From JAZKFR01 sp040386295 (GTDB lineage: Bacteria > Pseudomonadota > Gammaproteobacteria > Burkholderiales > Rhodocyclaceae), in NCBI GenBank assembly GCA_040386295.1, contig JAZKFR010000075.1, forward strand, positions 1 to 43,824: a stretch of 43,824 nt of DNA. The letters run 5' to 3'. The notes under the pieces are model-generated. The model worked only from the letters and a program-made list of their open reading frames with translations. It was not told the DNA's origin and ran no database searches. Made by a program: the position numbers and the translations under genes. This document shows, one piece after another, positions 8,232 to 16,094 of the stretch (positions within the stretch are counted from its first letter, which is position 1; each line of letters begins with the position of its first letter).

Positions 8232-9326
8232 TTAGCTTTGATAGAACGGGTAGTCGGTGTAGCCCTTTGCTGTTCCGCCGTAGAAAGTTGCTCTCTGGTA
8301 GGCATTGAGTGGGGCGTTTAATTCAAAGCGACGTGGTAAGTCAGGGTTGGCGATGAAGAGACGGCCAAAAGCGATTGCGTCAGCACTGTTGCTGTGCAAA
8401 GCCGCTTCGGCAAGCGCTTGATCGTAGCCGCCGGCCATCAATACTTTGCCTTTGAATAAAGGCGCAAATAAAGCGGCGTTACTCGGTGCGTCAGCGACGA
8501 CGTGGTCGCTACCGCCGGCCATGGTTGCACGTGCTTCGATCAGGTGGAGATAGGCGAGTTTGAGCGGATTGAGCTGTTCTATGAGGTGGCTAAATAAGCC
8601 CACAGGATCCTGGTCTGACATGTCGTTGAAACTGCCGTAAGGCGATAAGCGAATGCCGACGCGCGCGCTGCCCCAAACACTGATCACGGCAGCGAGTACC
8701 TCGAGCGTTAGACGTGTGCGTTGGGCGAAGCCACCGCCGTATTCGTCCTTGCGTTGATTGCTTCCGTCTTGCAAAAATTGGTCGAGTAGATAGCCGTTCG
8801 CTGCGTGTACTTCGACTCCGTCAAATCCTGCATTTTTCGCTTGTTCTGCCGCGTGTCGATAAGCATCGATCAGCGCCGGGATTTCTGCACGATCGAGTGC
8901 GCGCGGTGTTTCGTAGTCGACTTGTTGCCAGGTGGCCGTAAAGGTTTTGCCGCTGGGTGCGATTGCCGAGGGGGCGATCGGCAAGCCTTCAGCCGGGTGG
9001 TGCGATGAGTGCGAGATTCTGCCGACATGCCAGAGCTGCGAGATGATTTTCCCGCCTTGCGCATGTACTGCTTGCGTGACTTTTTGCCAGCCGGCCACTT
9101 GTTCTTCGCTGTAAATGCCGGGGGTAGCTGGGTAGCCCTTGCCCAATGGGTTGATTTGGCTGGCTTCGGTAATGATCAAACCAGCACTGGCGCGTTGAGC
9201 GTAATACTCAGCCGCCAGGTCACCCGGCACGTCGCCGGCCTTGGCGCGCATGCGTGTGAGGGGTGCCATAACGACGCGATTTTTGAGCTGAATATCGCCA
9301 AAATTTGTTGCGGTGAGTAATGTCAT
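8232..9326 (-). CDS. nemA: Old Yellow Enzyme family alkene / N-ethylmaleimide reductase
   Basis: 364-residue FMN-dependent NADPH:alkene reductase of the OYE family, cytoplasmic, acting on electrophilic alkenes and nitro compounds in detoxification. Features: N-terminal IQLKNRVVMAPLTRMRA, the substrate-binding pair in EVHAANGYLLDQFLQDGSN, the QLWHVGRISH block, and a C-terminal phosphate-binding FGRLFIANPDLPRR. Length fits NemA/XenA-like enzymes. The physiological substrate is not visible, so the symbol is by closest class. It lies downstream of ugpQ on the same strand, after 142 bases that contain a 10-bp tandem repeat, so it probably has its own promoter. Confidence 0.92.
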   Translation of the reverse strand: MTLLTATNFGDIQLKNRVVMAPLTRMRAKAGDVPGDLAAEYYAQRASAGLIITEASQINPLGKGYPATPGIYSEEQVAGWQKVTQAVHAQGGKIISQLWHVGRISHSSHHPAEGLPIAPSAIAPSGKTFTATWQQVDYETPRALDRAEIPALIDAYRHAAEQAKNAGFDGVEVHAANGYLLDQFLQDGSNQRKDEYGGGFAQRTRLTLEVLAAVISVWGSARVGIRLSPYGSFNDMSDQDPVGLFSHLIEQLNPLKLAYLHLIEARATMAGGSDHVVADAPSNAALFAPLFKGKVLMAGGYDQALAEAALHSNSADAIAFGRLFIANPDLPRRFELNAPLNAYQRATFYGGTAKGYTDYPFYQS

Positions 9327-9374
9327 ATCAGGCTTGTTTGAGAGAAGTAGAGGGGTTTTGATTGTAATTTGGAT

Positions 9375-9424
9375 TGTGTATGCGTGTGTATGCGTGTGTA
9401 TGCGTGTGTATGCGTGTGTATGCG
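9375..9424. repeat. 10-bp tandem repeat upstream of the OYE gene
   Basis: Four full copies of TGCGTGTGTA (9381-9420) with partial copies on both sides. They lie 49-98 bases upstream of the OYE start codon, within the probable promoter region. Such a tract can change copy number by slippage. Confidence 0.95.
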
Positions 9425-9468
9425 CTGGCCGCTATTCAATGTCTTTGCATTGTTTTCACGTTGCGTTT

Positions 9469-10257
9469 CTAAAACGAAGTGGGGTGATTTTTTAGCTGGG
9501 GTAGATAGTTATTGCAATAGCGCGCGAGTTTGTCTATGCGGTCGGTGAACACTGCGCTGACGCCGCGCTTGAGTAATTTTTCTGCGCTTGCTGCGTCGTT
9601 GACCGTGTAGCAGAGTACGGCGATACCGTGCTGGTGCGCTTCTTCGAGGACGCTATCGCTGAGTTCGCTGGCGGCGCAGTGCAGCGCGATGGCACCGAGG
9701 GCGTCGACGTGTTGCCGCCAGTTGCCCGGGGGACGTTCCCACAGGCAGGCGATGGCGAGTTCTGGCGCGCTGCGTCGTGCTGCCGCTAGGGCGTTGAATG
9801 AGAACGACGAGACCAGTGGCCAGCGATCAGGCGCCCAGTTGTCGACGATGTACTGGGCGACGACTTTGCCTGTTGCCTCGTCAAAGCCGTAAGCGGGTTT
9901 GAGTTCAAGGTTGACCATTAGATTGAGTTGTCGTGCCAGTTGTGCTGCGTCGTCTAGCCTTGGCAATGGCTCGTCGGCAAAGGCGGGGTGGTGTTTGACG
10001 CCTGCGTCTAATCCGTACAACTCGGTGTCTGTTTTCGCGCAGACACGACCTGTTCCGTTGCTCGTGCGTTCTAGCATTTCGTCATGAATGAGCCAAGGGG
10101 CGCCGTCGGCTGACAGCATGACGTCAAATTCGACCGCGCTACAGCCTAGGGCGGCGGCGATACGCAGTCCGGCTAGGGTATTTTCAGGCGCTAAGGCGCC
10201 GCCGCAGCGGTGGGCAATCAGGGGCGGGATTAACCAGCTGAGAGGAGGGCGATGCAT
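9469..10257 (-). CDS. ugpQ: Glycerophosphodiester phosphodiesterase
   Basis: 262-residue GDPD-family TIM barrel that hydrolyses glycerophosphodiesters to glycerol-3-phosphate and the alcohol. The family motifs are clear: LIAHRCGGALAPENTL (catalytic His-Arg and the PENT metal site) and AVEFDVMLSADGAPWLIHDE. The end, VLCYTVNDAASAEKLLKRGV and VFTDRI, is also typical. No signal peptide is seen, which suggests the cytoplasmic UgpQ type. It follows the UgpB-like gene by 70 bases on the same strand, so the two probably form an operon for glycerophosphodiester uptake and use. Confidence 0.93.
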   Translation of the reverse strand: MHRPPLSWLIPPLIAHRCGGALAPENTLAGLRIAAALGCSAVEFDVMLSADGAPWLIHDEMLERTSNGTGRVCAKTDTELYGLDAGVKHHPAFADEPLPRLDDAAQLARQLNLMVNLELKPAYGFDEATGKVVAQYIVDNWAPDRWPLVSSFSFNALAAARRSAPELAIACLWERPPGNWRQHVDALGAIALHCAASELSDSVLEEAHQHGIAVLCYTVNDAASAEKLLKRGVSAVFTDRIDKLARYCNNYLPQLKNHPTSF

Positions 10258-10327
10258 GCAGGTCGGCTCCGTTGCGTGGCGTGGCGGGGGCGGGGCGCAC
10301 TAGCTGTTTTTGCTGTACTCGCTGTTG

Positions 10328-11758
10328 TTATGGCTGGCTAGCGTGCGCTCCGATGTTTTCTTTTGTGCTCAAGCGTGCTGTGGTGCTGAATGTAGGCGCT
10401 GTTGTCGGGTGATTGACCCGGAATGCGGCTTGATCAAGCGCTGTTTTGGCCGATTTTTGACCCGCCCAGACAGCTTCTAGGGCTTCATCGAGCAGTGTTT
10501 GACTAGGTTCGGTTCGTGAGACGCGCGAGTAGGCAGCGTTTGTTGCGCCGAGTCGGCTTCCGGCTGGTTTTGCCCTGCCGCTGATTTGCGCGTAAGCAAC
10601 CGCTATCCCTGTGTTTGCTGGTGTTGCCCAGACATTGCTCGGCGCTGAATTTGTCGCGCTGTTGCGTTTGCCTTGGCTGGTTTTTTTATTTTCGTTGCGC
10701 GCATTTGGGCTGACTAGGCTGACTAAATAAGCGCTTTCTTGTGCCCAGCTGGCTTGCACGTCTGGCCGGGTTAAGAACGCTATGAGATGCGTCATGGCTT
10801 TGTTTTCAGCTTGGCTAAGTCCGGCCAGAATCCATAACGAGGCGCCGTCGGCGAGGGTGCGTTGTGCCGGGTTAGTGCTGCTGCTCGCTTCGTCGTAATG
10901 CGGTAAGGGGGCGACCGTGAATTCAAATTTTTTCTCTGTGTTTTGCGTTGCGTTTTGCTGTGCGCGTAGGGCGGCGTCTAGGCTGGAGCTGCTGGTCAGC
11001 ATGGCGCATTCGCCTGCGGCAAAGTGTTGATCGGCCTCGTCACGACGTCCGAAGTAGAGGAATAAATGGCTTTTGTGCCAGGATGAAAGGAGTGCGATGT
11101 GTTTGATTTGGAGCGAGTCGTTAAATTTAAACGTGCCGTTTGTGTCGCGAATTTTGCTGGCGTGCCAGGCGCTCAGATTGTCGATGTGAATCCAGGCGGG
11201 ACGGGCGCTGGTGAAGGGGCAGTCAATGCCTGCTGCCTGGAGTTTTAGCGCGGTTTCTTGCAGTTCTGCCCAGGTTTTTGGCGCTTCTTCAGCGTTGAGT
11301 CCGGCCTGGCGGAAGAGGGCTTTGTTGAGGTAAAGCACAGGCGTGGCGAAGGTCCACGGCAAGGCGAGTCGGCGCCCTTGTGTATCCAAATTGTCGTAAT
11401 CAAGCAAAGCATCTTTTTGTGCTTGTGCGGGCGAGACCAGGCTGTAGAGCGGTTTGAATTTTATTTTCTGCGCGAGCAAACGTGCACGTGCTTCTTCGCT
11501 TAATAGATTGATCTGGGTCAGCTCCTGCTCGCTACGACGGAGCGCTAAGTTGACTCTGATGTTCTTTTGTTCTCGGTTAAAGCGAGCCAGTAGCCGCTCT
11601 AATTGTTCGGTGCGTAGGCTGTCTAATTCGTCGCTTGCGTGAGATAGCTTGATCTCTAAGGGCGCTTGCGTGTTTGTCGCGGCATCTGCTGCGGTGCACA
11701 GCGCGCACAAAGCAGATGCATTGATCAAAGCGAAAAGTAGGAAAGATTTGTAGGTCAT
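10328..11758 (-). CDS. UgpB-like periplasmic solute-binding protein
   Basis: 476-residue family-1 extracellular binding protein. I take the ATG at 11758 because it gives a proper signal peptide (MTYKSFLLFALINASALCAL, cleavage probable after AADA); the longer frame to 11875 starts with TTG and puts 39 residues before it. UgpB-like landmarks are APLPHYDE, GASLWILAG, AFLTRPDVQASW and EALEAVWAGQKSAKTALDQA. With ugpQ directly downstream, glycerol-3-phosphate or glycerophosphodiesters are the probable ligands. No permease (ugpA, ugpE) or ATPase (ugpC) gene is present beside it, and the region around residues 380-400 is a charged, repeat-like insertion. The C-terminus carries 40 extra Ala/Thr/Ser-rich residues. 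Confidence 0.8.
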   Translation of the reverse strand: MTYKSFLLFALINASALCALCTAADAATNTQAPLEIKLSHASDELDSLRTEQLERLLARFNREQKNIRVNLALRRSEQELTQINLLSEEARARLLAQKIKFKPLYSLVSPAQAQKDALLDYDNLDTQGRRLALPWTFATPVLYLNKALFRQAGLNAEEAPKTWAELQETALKLQAAGIDCPFTSARPAWIHIDNLSAWHASKIRDTNGTFKFNDSLQIKHIALLSSWHKSHLFLYFGRRDEADQHFAAGECAMLTSSSSLDAALRAQQNATQNTEKKFEFTVAPLPHYDEASSSTNPAQRTLADGASLWILAGLSQAENKAMTHLIAFLTRPDVQASWAQESAYLVSLVSPNARNENKKTSQGKRNSATNSAPSNVWATPANTGIAVAYAQISGRAKPAGSRLGATNAAYSRVSRTEPSQTLLDEALEAVWAGQKSAKTALDQAAFRVNHPTTAPTFSTTARLSTKENIGAHASQP

Positions 11759-12050
11759 CACTGGGTCTTGAGATTTTGATAAGCCGCCGTGGGCGGTCGC
11801 GGCTTGGCTATTATCCTCGAATCCTCGATAACGAGGCGTTGACCGCAGAGAGCCGACAGCGCTGTGAGAAATCAAGGCTGTCTTGAGCCTTTGCCTACGA
11901 CGATCTGTTTTGTGCTGCTTTGGCTCGTCTAGAGAGGCTTGCGTCGCGAGCTGCCCTTATTGGCTTTGGCTCGTGCTAGCGCGTTGCATCGCTTGTTCCC
12001 TTGTTCCCTTGTTACAATACGCAATTACTCTGCTGTGAGGGATCTCAATC

Positions 12051-13223
12051 ATGAAACGCAATCGACTTTCTTCGCGCAAACGCATTAGTGCTGATGCCCA
12101 GGAGCTAGGGCGTTTGGCCGCTGGGCTGGCGGAGGCCGGGGGGCGACTTGAGGCGGCGTTTTGGCGCAAACAGCTGGATGCTTGCGTGAATAAAATGTTG
12201 TCGAACGAGGCAGAAGAAGATTTAAATATCGCGCTAGATCGTTTGGCTGACGCAGAGGCGGCGGCCTATGGGGATCTTGCCGATAGTGTTGAATCGTGCG
12301 CCGAGTCTTGTGTGATGACGCATCAAGGGCATGAGTTTGATGTTTTGTTGGTGAACGTCCCGCTGCTGGTGTGGTCGCGCTTCTCAATCCCGGTGGGCTT
12401 GATTCCCGAGCGTGTTTTGGAAACGCTCAAGGTACAGCTGATGGCGCATGTTTTTGCGCAGGATGCTCGCCTCACCTTGGTTGATTATCTGTACAGCCCC
12501 GATCAATTACCCCGTAGTTTTGTTGAAACGGCCAAGTTTATGCAGACCCTGGGGCGTGTCGCCTTAGGGATGGAAACACTAAAGCTTGATATTGCTGCGA
12601 TGCCCGAGACCAATCCTTTTCTCTCGGATGCGCGTTATTTGCTCGGCGCTGTGGCGGTACCGCGTGGCAGCCCGGTGTTTCGTTGGAACGAGGGCGATCA
12701 GGCGCGCGCTGAAGTGCTCAAAGAATGGCTCAAGCAAGGCACACCCTGTTTTGAGCCATTGCTCACGGGCTGTGCTTATCAGCCTTTGTTGGCCGATGCT
12801 TACCATGCAGCGTGCCGTGCGTCTGACCTTGCTTCGCGCCCTTATTCTGTGCGCGCCTCAATCGCCTTTCTGCAAACAAGCTTGGGTCAGTCGTCGGCCA
12901 ATCTACGCGCGGTGATCGGGGGGTTTTACGAGAAACGCCTAGAGGAATACCGCGTGAGCTTCGGTCCGCGCGACGATGAGACGGTTTTTCACGGCGTGGT
13001 CTGGCCTTTGCTCGGAGGTGAAGACGAGAGCACAGAAGTGATCGCTGAGATAGAAGCGCTGCTGCGCGAGGTTGGTATCAAAGAGGTTCTGGTGCTTAAC
13101 CAACAATTTCCTTTTGAATTTTGCGATGACTGCGGAGCGCCGCTTTATCCTAATTTAGAGGGTGATTTGGTGCATCCCGAGTTGCCAGAACAGGCGAGTA
13201 ATTCATCGCAGGCACTGCATTAG
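12051..13223 (+). CDS. DUF2863 family protein
   Basis: 390-residue protein that I recognise as DUF2863, a family known mainly from Burkholderiales; function unknown. It begins with a basic segment (MKRNRLSSRKRISADAQELG), has ESCAESCVMTHQGHEFDVLL followed by a hydrophobic PLLVWSRFSIP stretch, and ends with a CDDCGAPLYPNLEG motif whose two Cys could bind metal. There is no signal peptide or membrane helix. The start has GAGGG 11 bases upstream, and TACAAT at 12013-12018 is a plausible -10 element, although a well-spaced -35 is not evident. It stands alone between two operons. Confidence 0.8.
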   Translation: MKRNRLSSRKRISADAQELGRLAAGLAEAGGRLEAAFWRKQLDACVNKMLSNEAEEDLNIALDRLADAEAAAYGDLADSVESCAESCVMTHQGHEFDVLLVNVPLLVWSRFSIPVGLIPERVLETLKVQLMAHVFAQDARLTLVDYLYSPDQLPRSFVETAKFMQTLGRVALGMETLKLDIAAMPETNPFLSDARYLLGAVAVPRGSPVFRWNEGDQARAEVLKEWLKQGTPCFEPLLTGCAYQPLLADAYHAACRASDLASRPYSVRASIAFLQTSLGQSSANLRAVIGGFYEKRLEEYRVSFGPRDDETVFHGVVWPLLGGEDESTEVIAEIEALLREVGIKEVLVLNQQFPFEFCDDCGAPLYPNLEGDLVHPELPEQASNSSQALH

Positions 13224-13254
13224 GATCGCGTTTTCGGCCTAGCGGCAATTTGGC

Positions 13255-13268
13255 CTAAACGTGTTTAG
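13255..13268. promoter_or_regulatory. Inverted repeat upstream of the biotin operon
   Basis: CTAAAC-GT-GTTTAG, a perfect 6-bp inverted repeat with a 2-bp centre, 110 bases upstream of bioA. It could be an operator or a small hairpin; it does not match the BirA or BioR sites that I know. Confidence 0.25.
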
Positions 13269-13377
13269 AGCTTCACGCTCATAAAGCTAGGGTGGCTTCA
13301 GTTAAAGCGCTGCCTATTGTTGGAGTGCGCGCGCGCTCTGTTCGGCGCCCTTTTTGCTTCAAATTTTCTGGTTTGCC

Positions 13378-14763
13378 ATGTCTTCTCCGCATAACGATGC
13401 TTTGTTAAACCGCAGCTTGGCCAGCGTTTGGCATCCTTGCTCGCAAATGAAACAGCATCATGGGGTGAATCCCCTACCGCTGATTCCGATTGCGCGGGCG
13501 CAAGGCATTTGGCTGCATGATTTTGAGGGTGGGCGTTACCTCGATGGCATCAGCTCGTGGTGGGTCAACCTATTTGGCCATTGCAATCCGCGTATCAATG
13601 CAGCGATTCAGGCGCAGTTAGAGCGCTTGGAGCATGTCATGCTGGCCGGCTTTACGCATCAGCCGGTCGTCTCTTTGTCTGAGCGTTTGTCGGCCTTGAC
13701 TGGCGGGCTTTTGGGGCATTGTTTTTACGCTTCCGACGGCGCCTCGGCGACCGAAATAGCGCTCAAGATGTCTTGCCATAGTTGGCGTAATCAAGGCCGC
13801 CCCGAGAAACAGTCTTTTCTTTGTTTGGCCGGGAGCTACCACGGCGAAACAGTGGGTGCGCTGGCCGTGACTGACATTGCCTTATTCAAAGAGGCTTATG
13901 CAGCGTTGATTCGCCCGGCGGCGACGGTGCCAACGCCGGATGCGCGTCTGGCGCAAGCCGGTGAAAGTGCGCGCGATGTTGCACGCCGCGCCGCAGCTGC
14001 GCTCGAACGTCAGCTTGCCGAGCAGCACACGCGTTTGGCCGCCTTGATTATCGAGCCGTTGATTCAGTGTGCCAGCGGCATGGTGATGTACGACCCAGAA
14101 TATCTACGGCTGGCGCGTCAGCTTTGTCGGCAATACGAGGTGCATTTGATCTGCGATGAAATCGCCGTCGGTTTTGGCCGTAGCGGTAGTTTTTTTGCTT
14201 ACGAGCAGGCCGCGCTGAGCGATGAAGACGTTGCGCCGGATTTTTTATGTTTGTCTAAAGGCTTATCCGGCGGTTATTTACCGCTCTCTGTGGTGCTGAC
14301 GCGCGAAGCCATTTATCAGTCTTTTTACGACGATTCGAGTAGTCGCGGTTTTTTGCATTCGCATTCCTACACTGGCAACGCCTTAGCCTGTGCTGCGGCT
14401 CTGGCGACGCTGGATATTTTTGCGCAAGACGATGTGTTGCGTGCTAACCAAGTTTTAGCCCAGCATCTGGCTGAGTGCTTCGCGCCTTTGGCCGAGCATC
14501 CTGGGGTGCGCCATCTGCGTCAGCGCGGCATGGTGCTCGCCTTTGACGTGGTCGGCGAGGATGCTGATTTTCCGGGGCGTTTTTACCGTGCTGCTTTGCG
14601 CCATGAGGTGTTATTGCGGCCGATCAGCGCGCGCTTTCAGGGGCAGTTGATCCACACGATTTATGTGATGCCGCCTTACGTCATCAGCCGTGAGGAATGC
14701 AGTTTTCTGGCGCAGGCGGTGGCAGAAGCACTGGCGTCTGCTTACCGCTCGTCTGCGTCTTAA
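13378..14763 (+). CDS. bioA: Adenosylmethionine-8-amino-7-oxononanoate aminotransferase BioA
   Basis: 461-residue class-III PLP aminotransferase that converts KAPA to DAPA with SAM as amino donor, third step of biotin ring synthesis. Visible: HPCSQMKQHH near the N-terminus, GISSWWVNLFGHCNP, ASDGASATEIALKM, AGSYHGETVGAL, and the PLP lysine K294 in CLSKGLSGGYLPL. ATG 13378 is preferred to the TTG 24 bases upstream because the resulting start (MSSPHNDALLNRSL) matches the family. It heads the operon, with bioF 100 bases downstream. Confidence 0.97.
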   Translation: MSSPHNDALLNRSLASVWHPCSQMKQHHGVNPLPLIPIARAQGIWLHDFEGGRYLDGISSWWVNLFGHCNPRINAAIQAQLERLEHVMLAGFTHQPVVSLSERLSALTGGLLGHCFYASDGASATEIALKMSCHSWRNQGRPEKQSFLCLAGSYHGETVGALAVTDIALFKEAYAALIRPAATVPTPDARLAQAGESARDVARRAAAALERQLAEQHTRLAALIIEPLIQCASGMVMYDPEYLRLARQLCRQYEVHLICDEIAVGFGRSGSFFAYEQAALSDEDVAPDFLCLSKGLSGGYLPLSVVLTREAIYQSFYDDSSSRGFLHSHSYTGNALACAAALATLDIFAQDDVLRANQVLAQHLAECFAPLAEHPGVRHLRQRGMVLAFDVVGEDADFPGRFYRAALRHEVLLRPISARFQGQLIHTIYVMPPYVISREECSFLAQAVAEALASAYRSSAS

Positions 14764-14863
14764 AGCATGCAGCGCGTTGGCCACGCCAAGCAAGGCGCAC
14801 AAGCCGCAGGCAGCAGGCAGAAATCAGCACTGGCCGCTGCAACAACCATGGAATGATCTGCGT

Positions 14864-16081
14864 ATGACGATTCGGCACAGCTTAAATCAGCCACTGAGTC
14901 AGCCACTAAGCGAACCATTGAGCGAATCACTGAGCCAGCGCCTGAGTCAGCAACTGAGCAAACTTGAGTCTGAAGGACTCAAACGCCAGCGGCGCACCTT
15001 GCAAGCGCCGTGCGGCCCGGCTGCGTTGCTCGACGGGCGCCCGCTACTCAGCTTCTGTAGCAACGATTATCTTGGTCTGGCGAATCATCCCGCGCTGATT
15101 GAAGCGGCCTGCCAGGCAGCGAAAACCTGGGGTGTGGGCAGCGGCGCTGCGCATTTGGTCAGCGGACATTTTGCCCCGCATCAAGCGCTAGAAGCTCAGT
15201 TAGCGCGCTTTGTCGGTTTGCCCCGCGCTTTACTCTTTGCCAGTGGCTATTTGGCCAATATCGGCATTATCCCGAGCCTAGTCGGACGCGGCGATGCCGT
15301 ATTTGCCGATCGCTTGAACCACGCTTCATTGATCGACGCCGTGCAGTTATCGCGTGCCGAGAGTCGGCGTTATCCGCATCTTGATTTGCGCGCTCTAGAG
15401 AACATGCTTGCCGCTAGTACGGCAAAACAGAAGCTGATCGTCAGCGACGCCGTATTTAGCATGGACGGCGATGTGGCGCCTTTGGCCGCCTTGCATGATT
15501 TGGCAGAGCGCTTTGACGCTTGGTTACTGATCGACGATGCCCATGGTTTTGGCGTGCTCGGTGCGCAAGGGCGGGGCAGTTTGTCGCATTGCGCCTTGCC
15601 GCCGAGTGAACGAATCATTTACATGGGTACCTTGGGCAAAGCGGCGGGGGTTTCCGGCGCTTTTGTCGCCGCCAGCGAAGTTCTGATTGAATGGCTATTG
15701 CAACGCGCACGCAGCTATTTGTTTAGCACTGGCGCTAGTCCGCTGCTCGCCGCTGTCCTCGGCACTAGTGTTGCGCTGATTGCCGAGGCCGATGCGCAGC
15801 GCGCTCATTTGCGTCAGCTGATCGTGCAGCTGCGCCAGGGTCTGCGTGATTTGCCTTGGCCTCTGCTTTTTTCTGAGAGTGCGATCCAGCCGCTTATCAT
15901 TGGCGCTAACCAAACCACGCTAGAGGTCGCGGCTACGTTGTTTGAGCAGGGCTTGTGGGTGCCCGCGATTCGTCCGCCGACGGTCGCTAAAGGGCGCGCA
16001 CGTTTACGCATTTCGCTGACGGCGGCGCACAGCACAGCGCAGGTGGCGCGCTTGATCGATGCGCTGCATGGCTTGGCTTAA
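14864..16081 (+). CDS. bioF: 8-amino-7-oxononanoate synthase BioF with repeat-containing N-terminus
   Basis: 405-residue PLP-dependent alpha-oxoamine synthase that condenses pimeloyl-ACP (or -CoA) with alanine to give KAPA. Core motifs: LSFCSNDYLGLANHP, GVGSGAAHLVSGH, LLIDDAHGFGVLG, and the PLP lysine K259 in YMGTLGKAAGVSGAF. I choose ATG 14864, preceded by GGAA at a workable distance; the frame extends upstream over the end of bioA without a better start. Residues 7-34 are seven four-residue units of Leu-Ser/Asn-x-x type, replacing the usual short N-terminal helix before RQRRTL. The core is complete, so the enzyme is probably active. Confidence 0.96.
   Translation: MTIRHSLNQPLSQPLSEPLSESLSQRLSQQLSKLESEGLKRQRRTLQAPCGPAALLDGRPLLSFCSNDYLGLANHPALIEAACQAAKTWGVGSGAAHLVSGHFAPHQALEAQLARFVGLPRALLFASGYLANIGIIPSLVGRGDAVFADRLNHASLIDAVQLSRAESRRYPHLDLRALENMLAASTAKQKLIVSDAVFSMDGDVAPLAALHDLAERFDAWLLIDDAHGFGVLGAQGRGSLSHCALPPSERIIYMGTLGKAAGVSGAFVAASEVLIEWLLQRARSYLFSTGASPLLAAVLGTSVALIAEADAQRAHLRQLIVQLRQGLRDLPWPLLFSESAIQPLIIGANQTTLEVAATLFEQGLWVPAIRPPTVAKGRARLRISLTAAHSTAQVARLIDALHGLA
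14882..14965 (+). repeat. 12-bp degenerate tandem repeat in bioF
   Basis: Seven successive 12-base units coding LNQP, LSQP, LSEP, LSES, LSQR, LSQQ and LSKL. The period keeps the reading frame, so copy-number change would lengthen or shorten the N-terminus without disrupting bioF. Confidence 0.9.
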
Positions 16082-16094
16082 GCCGGATAGCGCT

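Noticed and set aside
9375..9424. CRISPR-like repetition
   Set aside because: Units are adjacent with no spacers.
11759..11875. N-terminal extension of the UgpB-like protein
   Set aside because: It would start with TTG and bury a typical signal peptide 39 residues inside.
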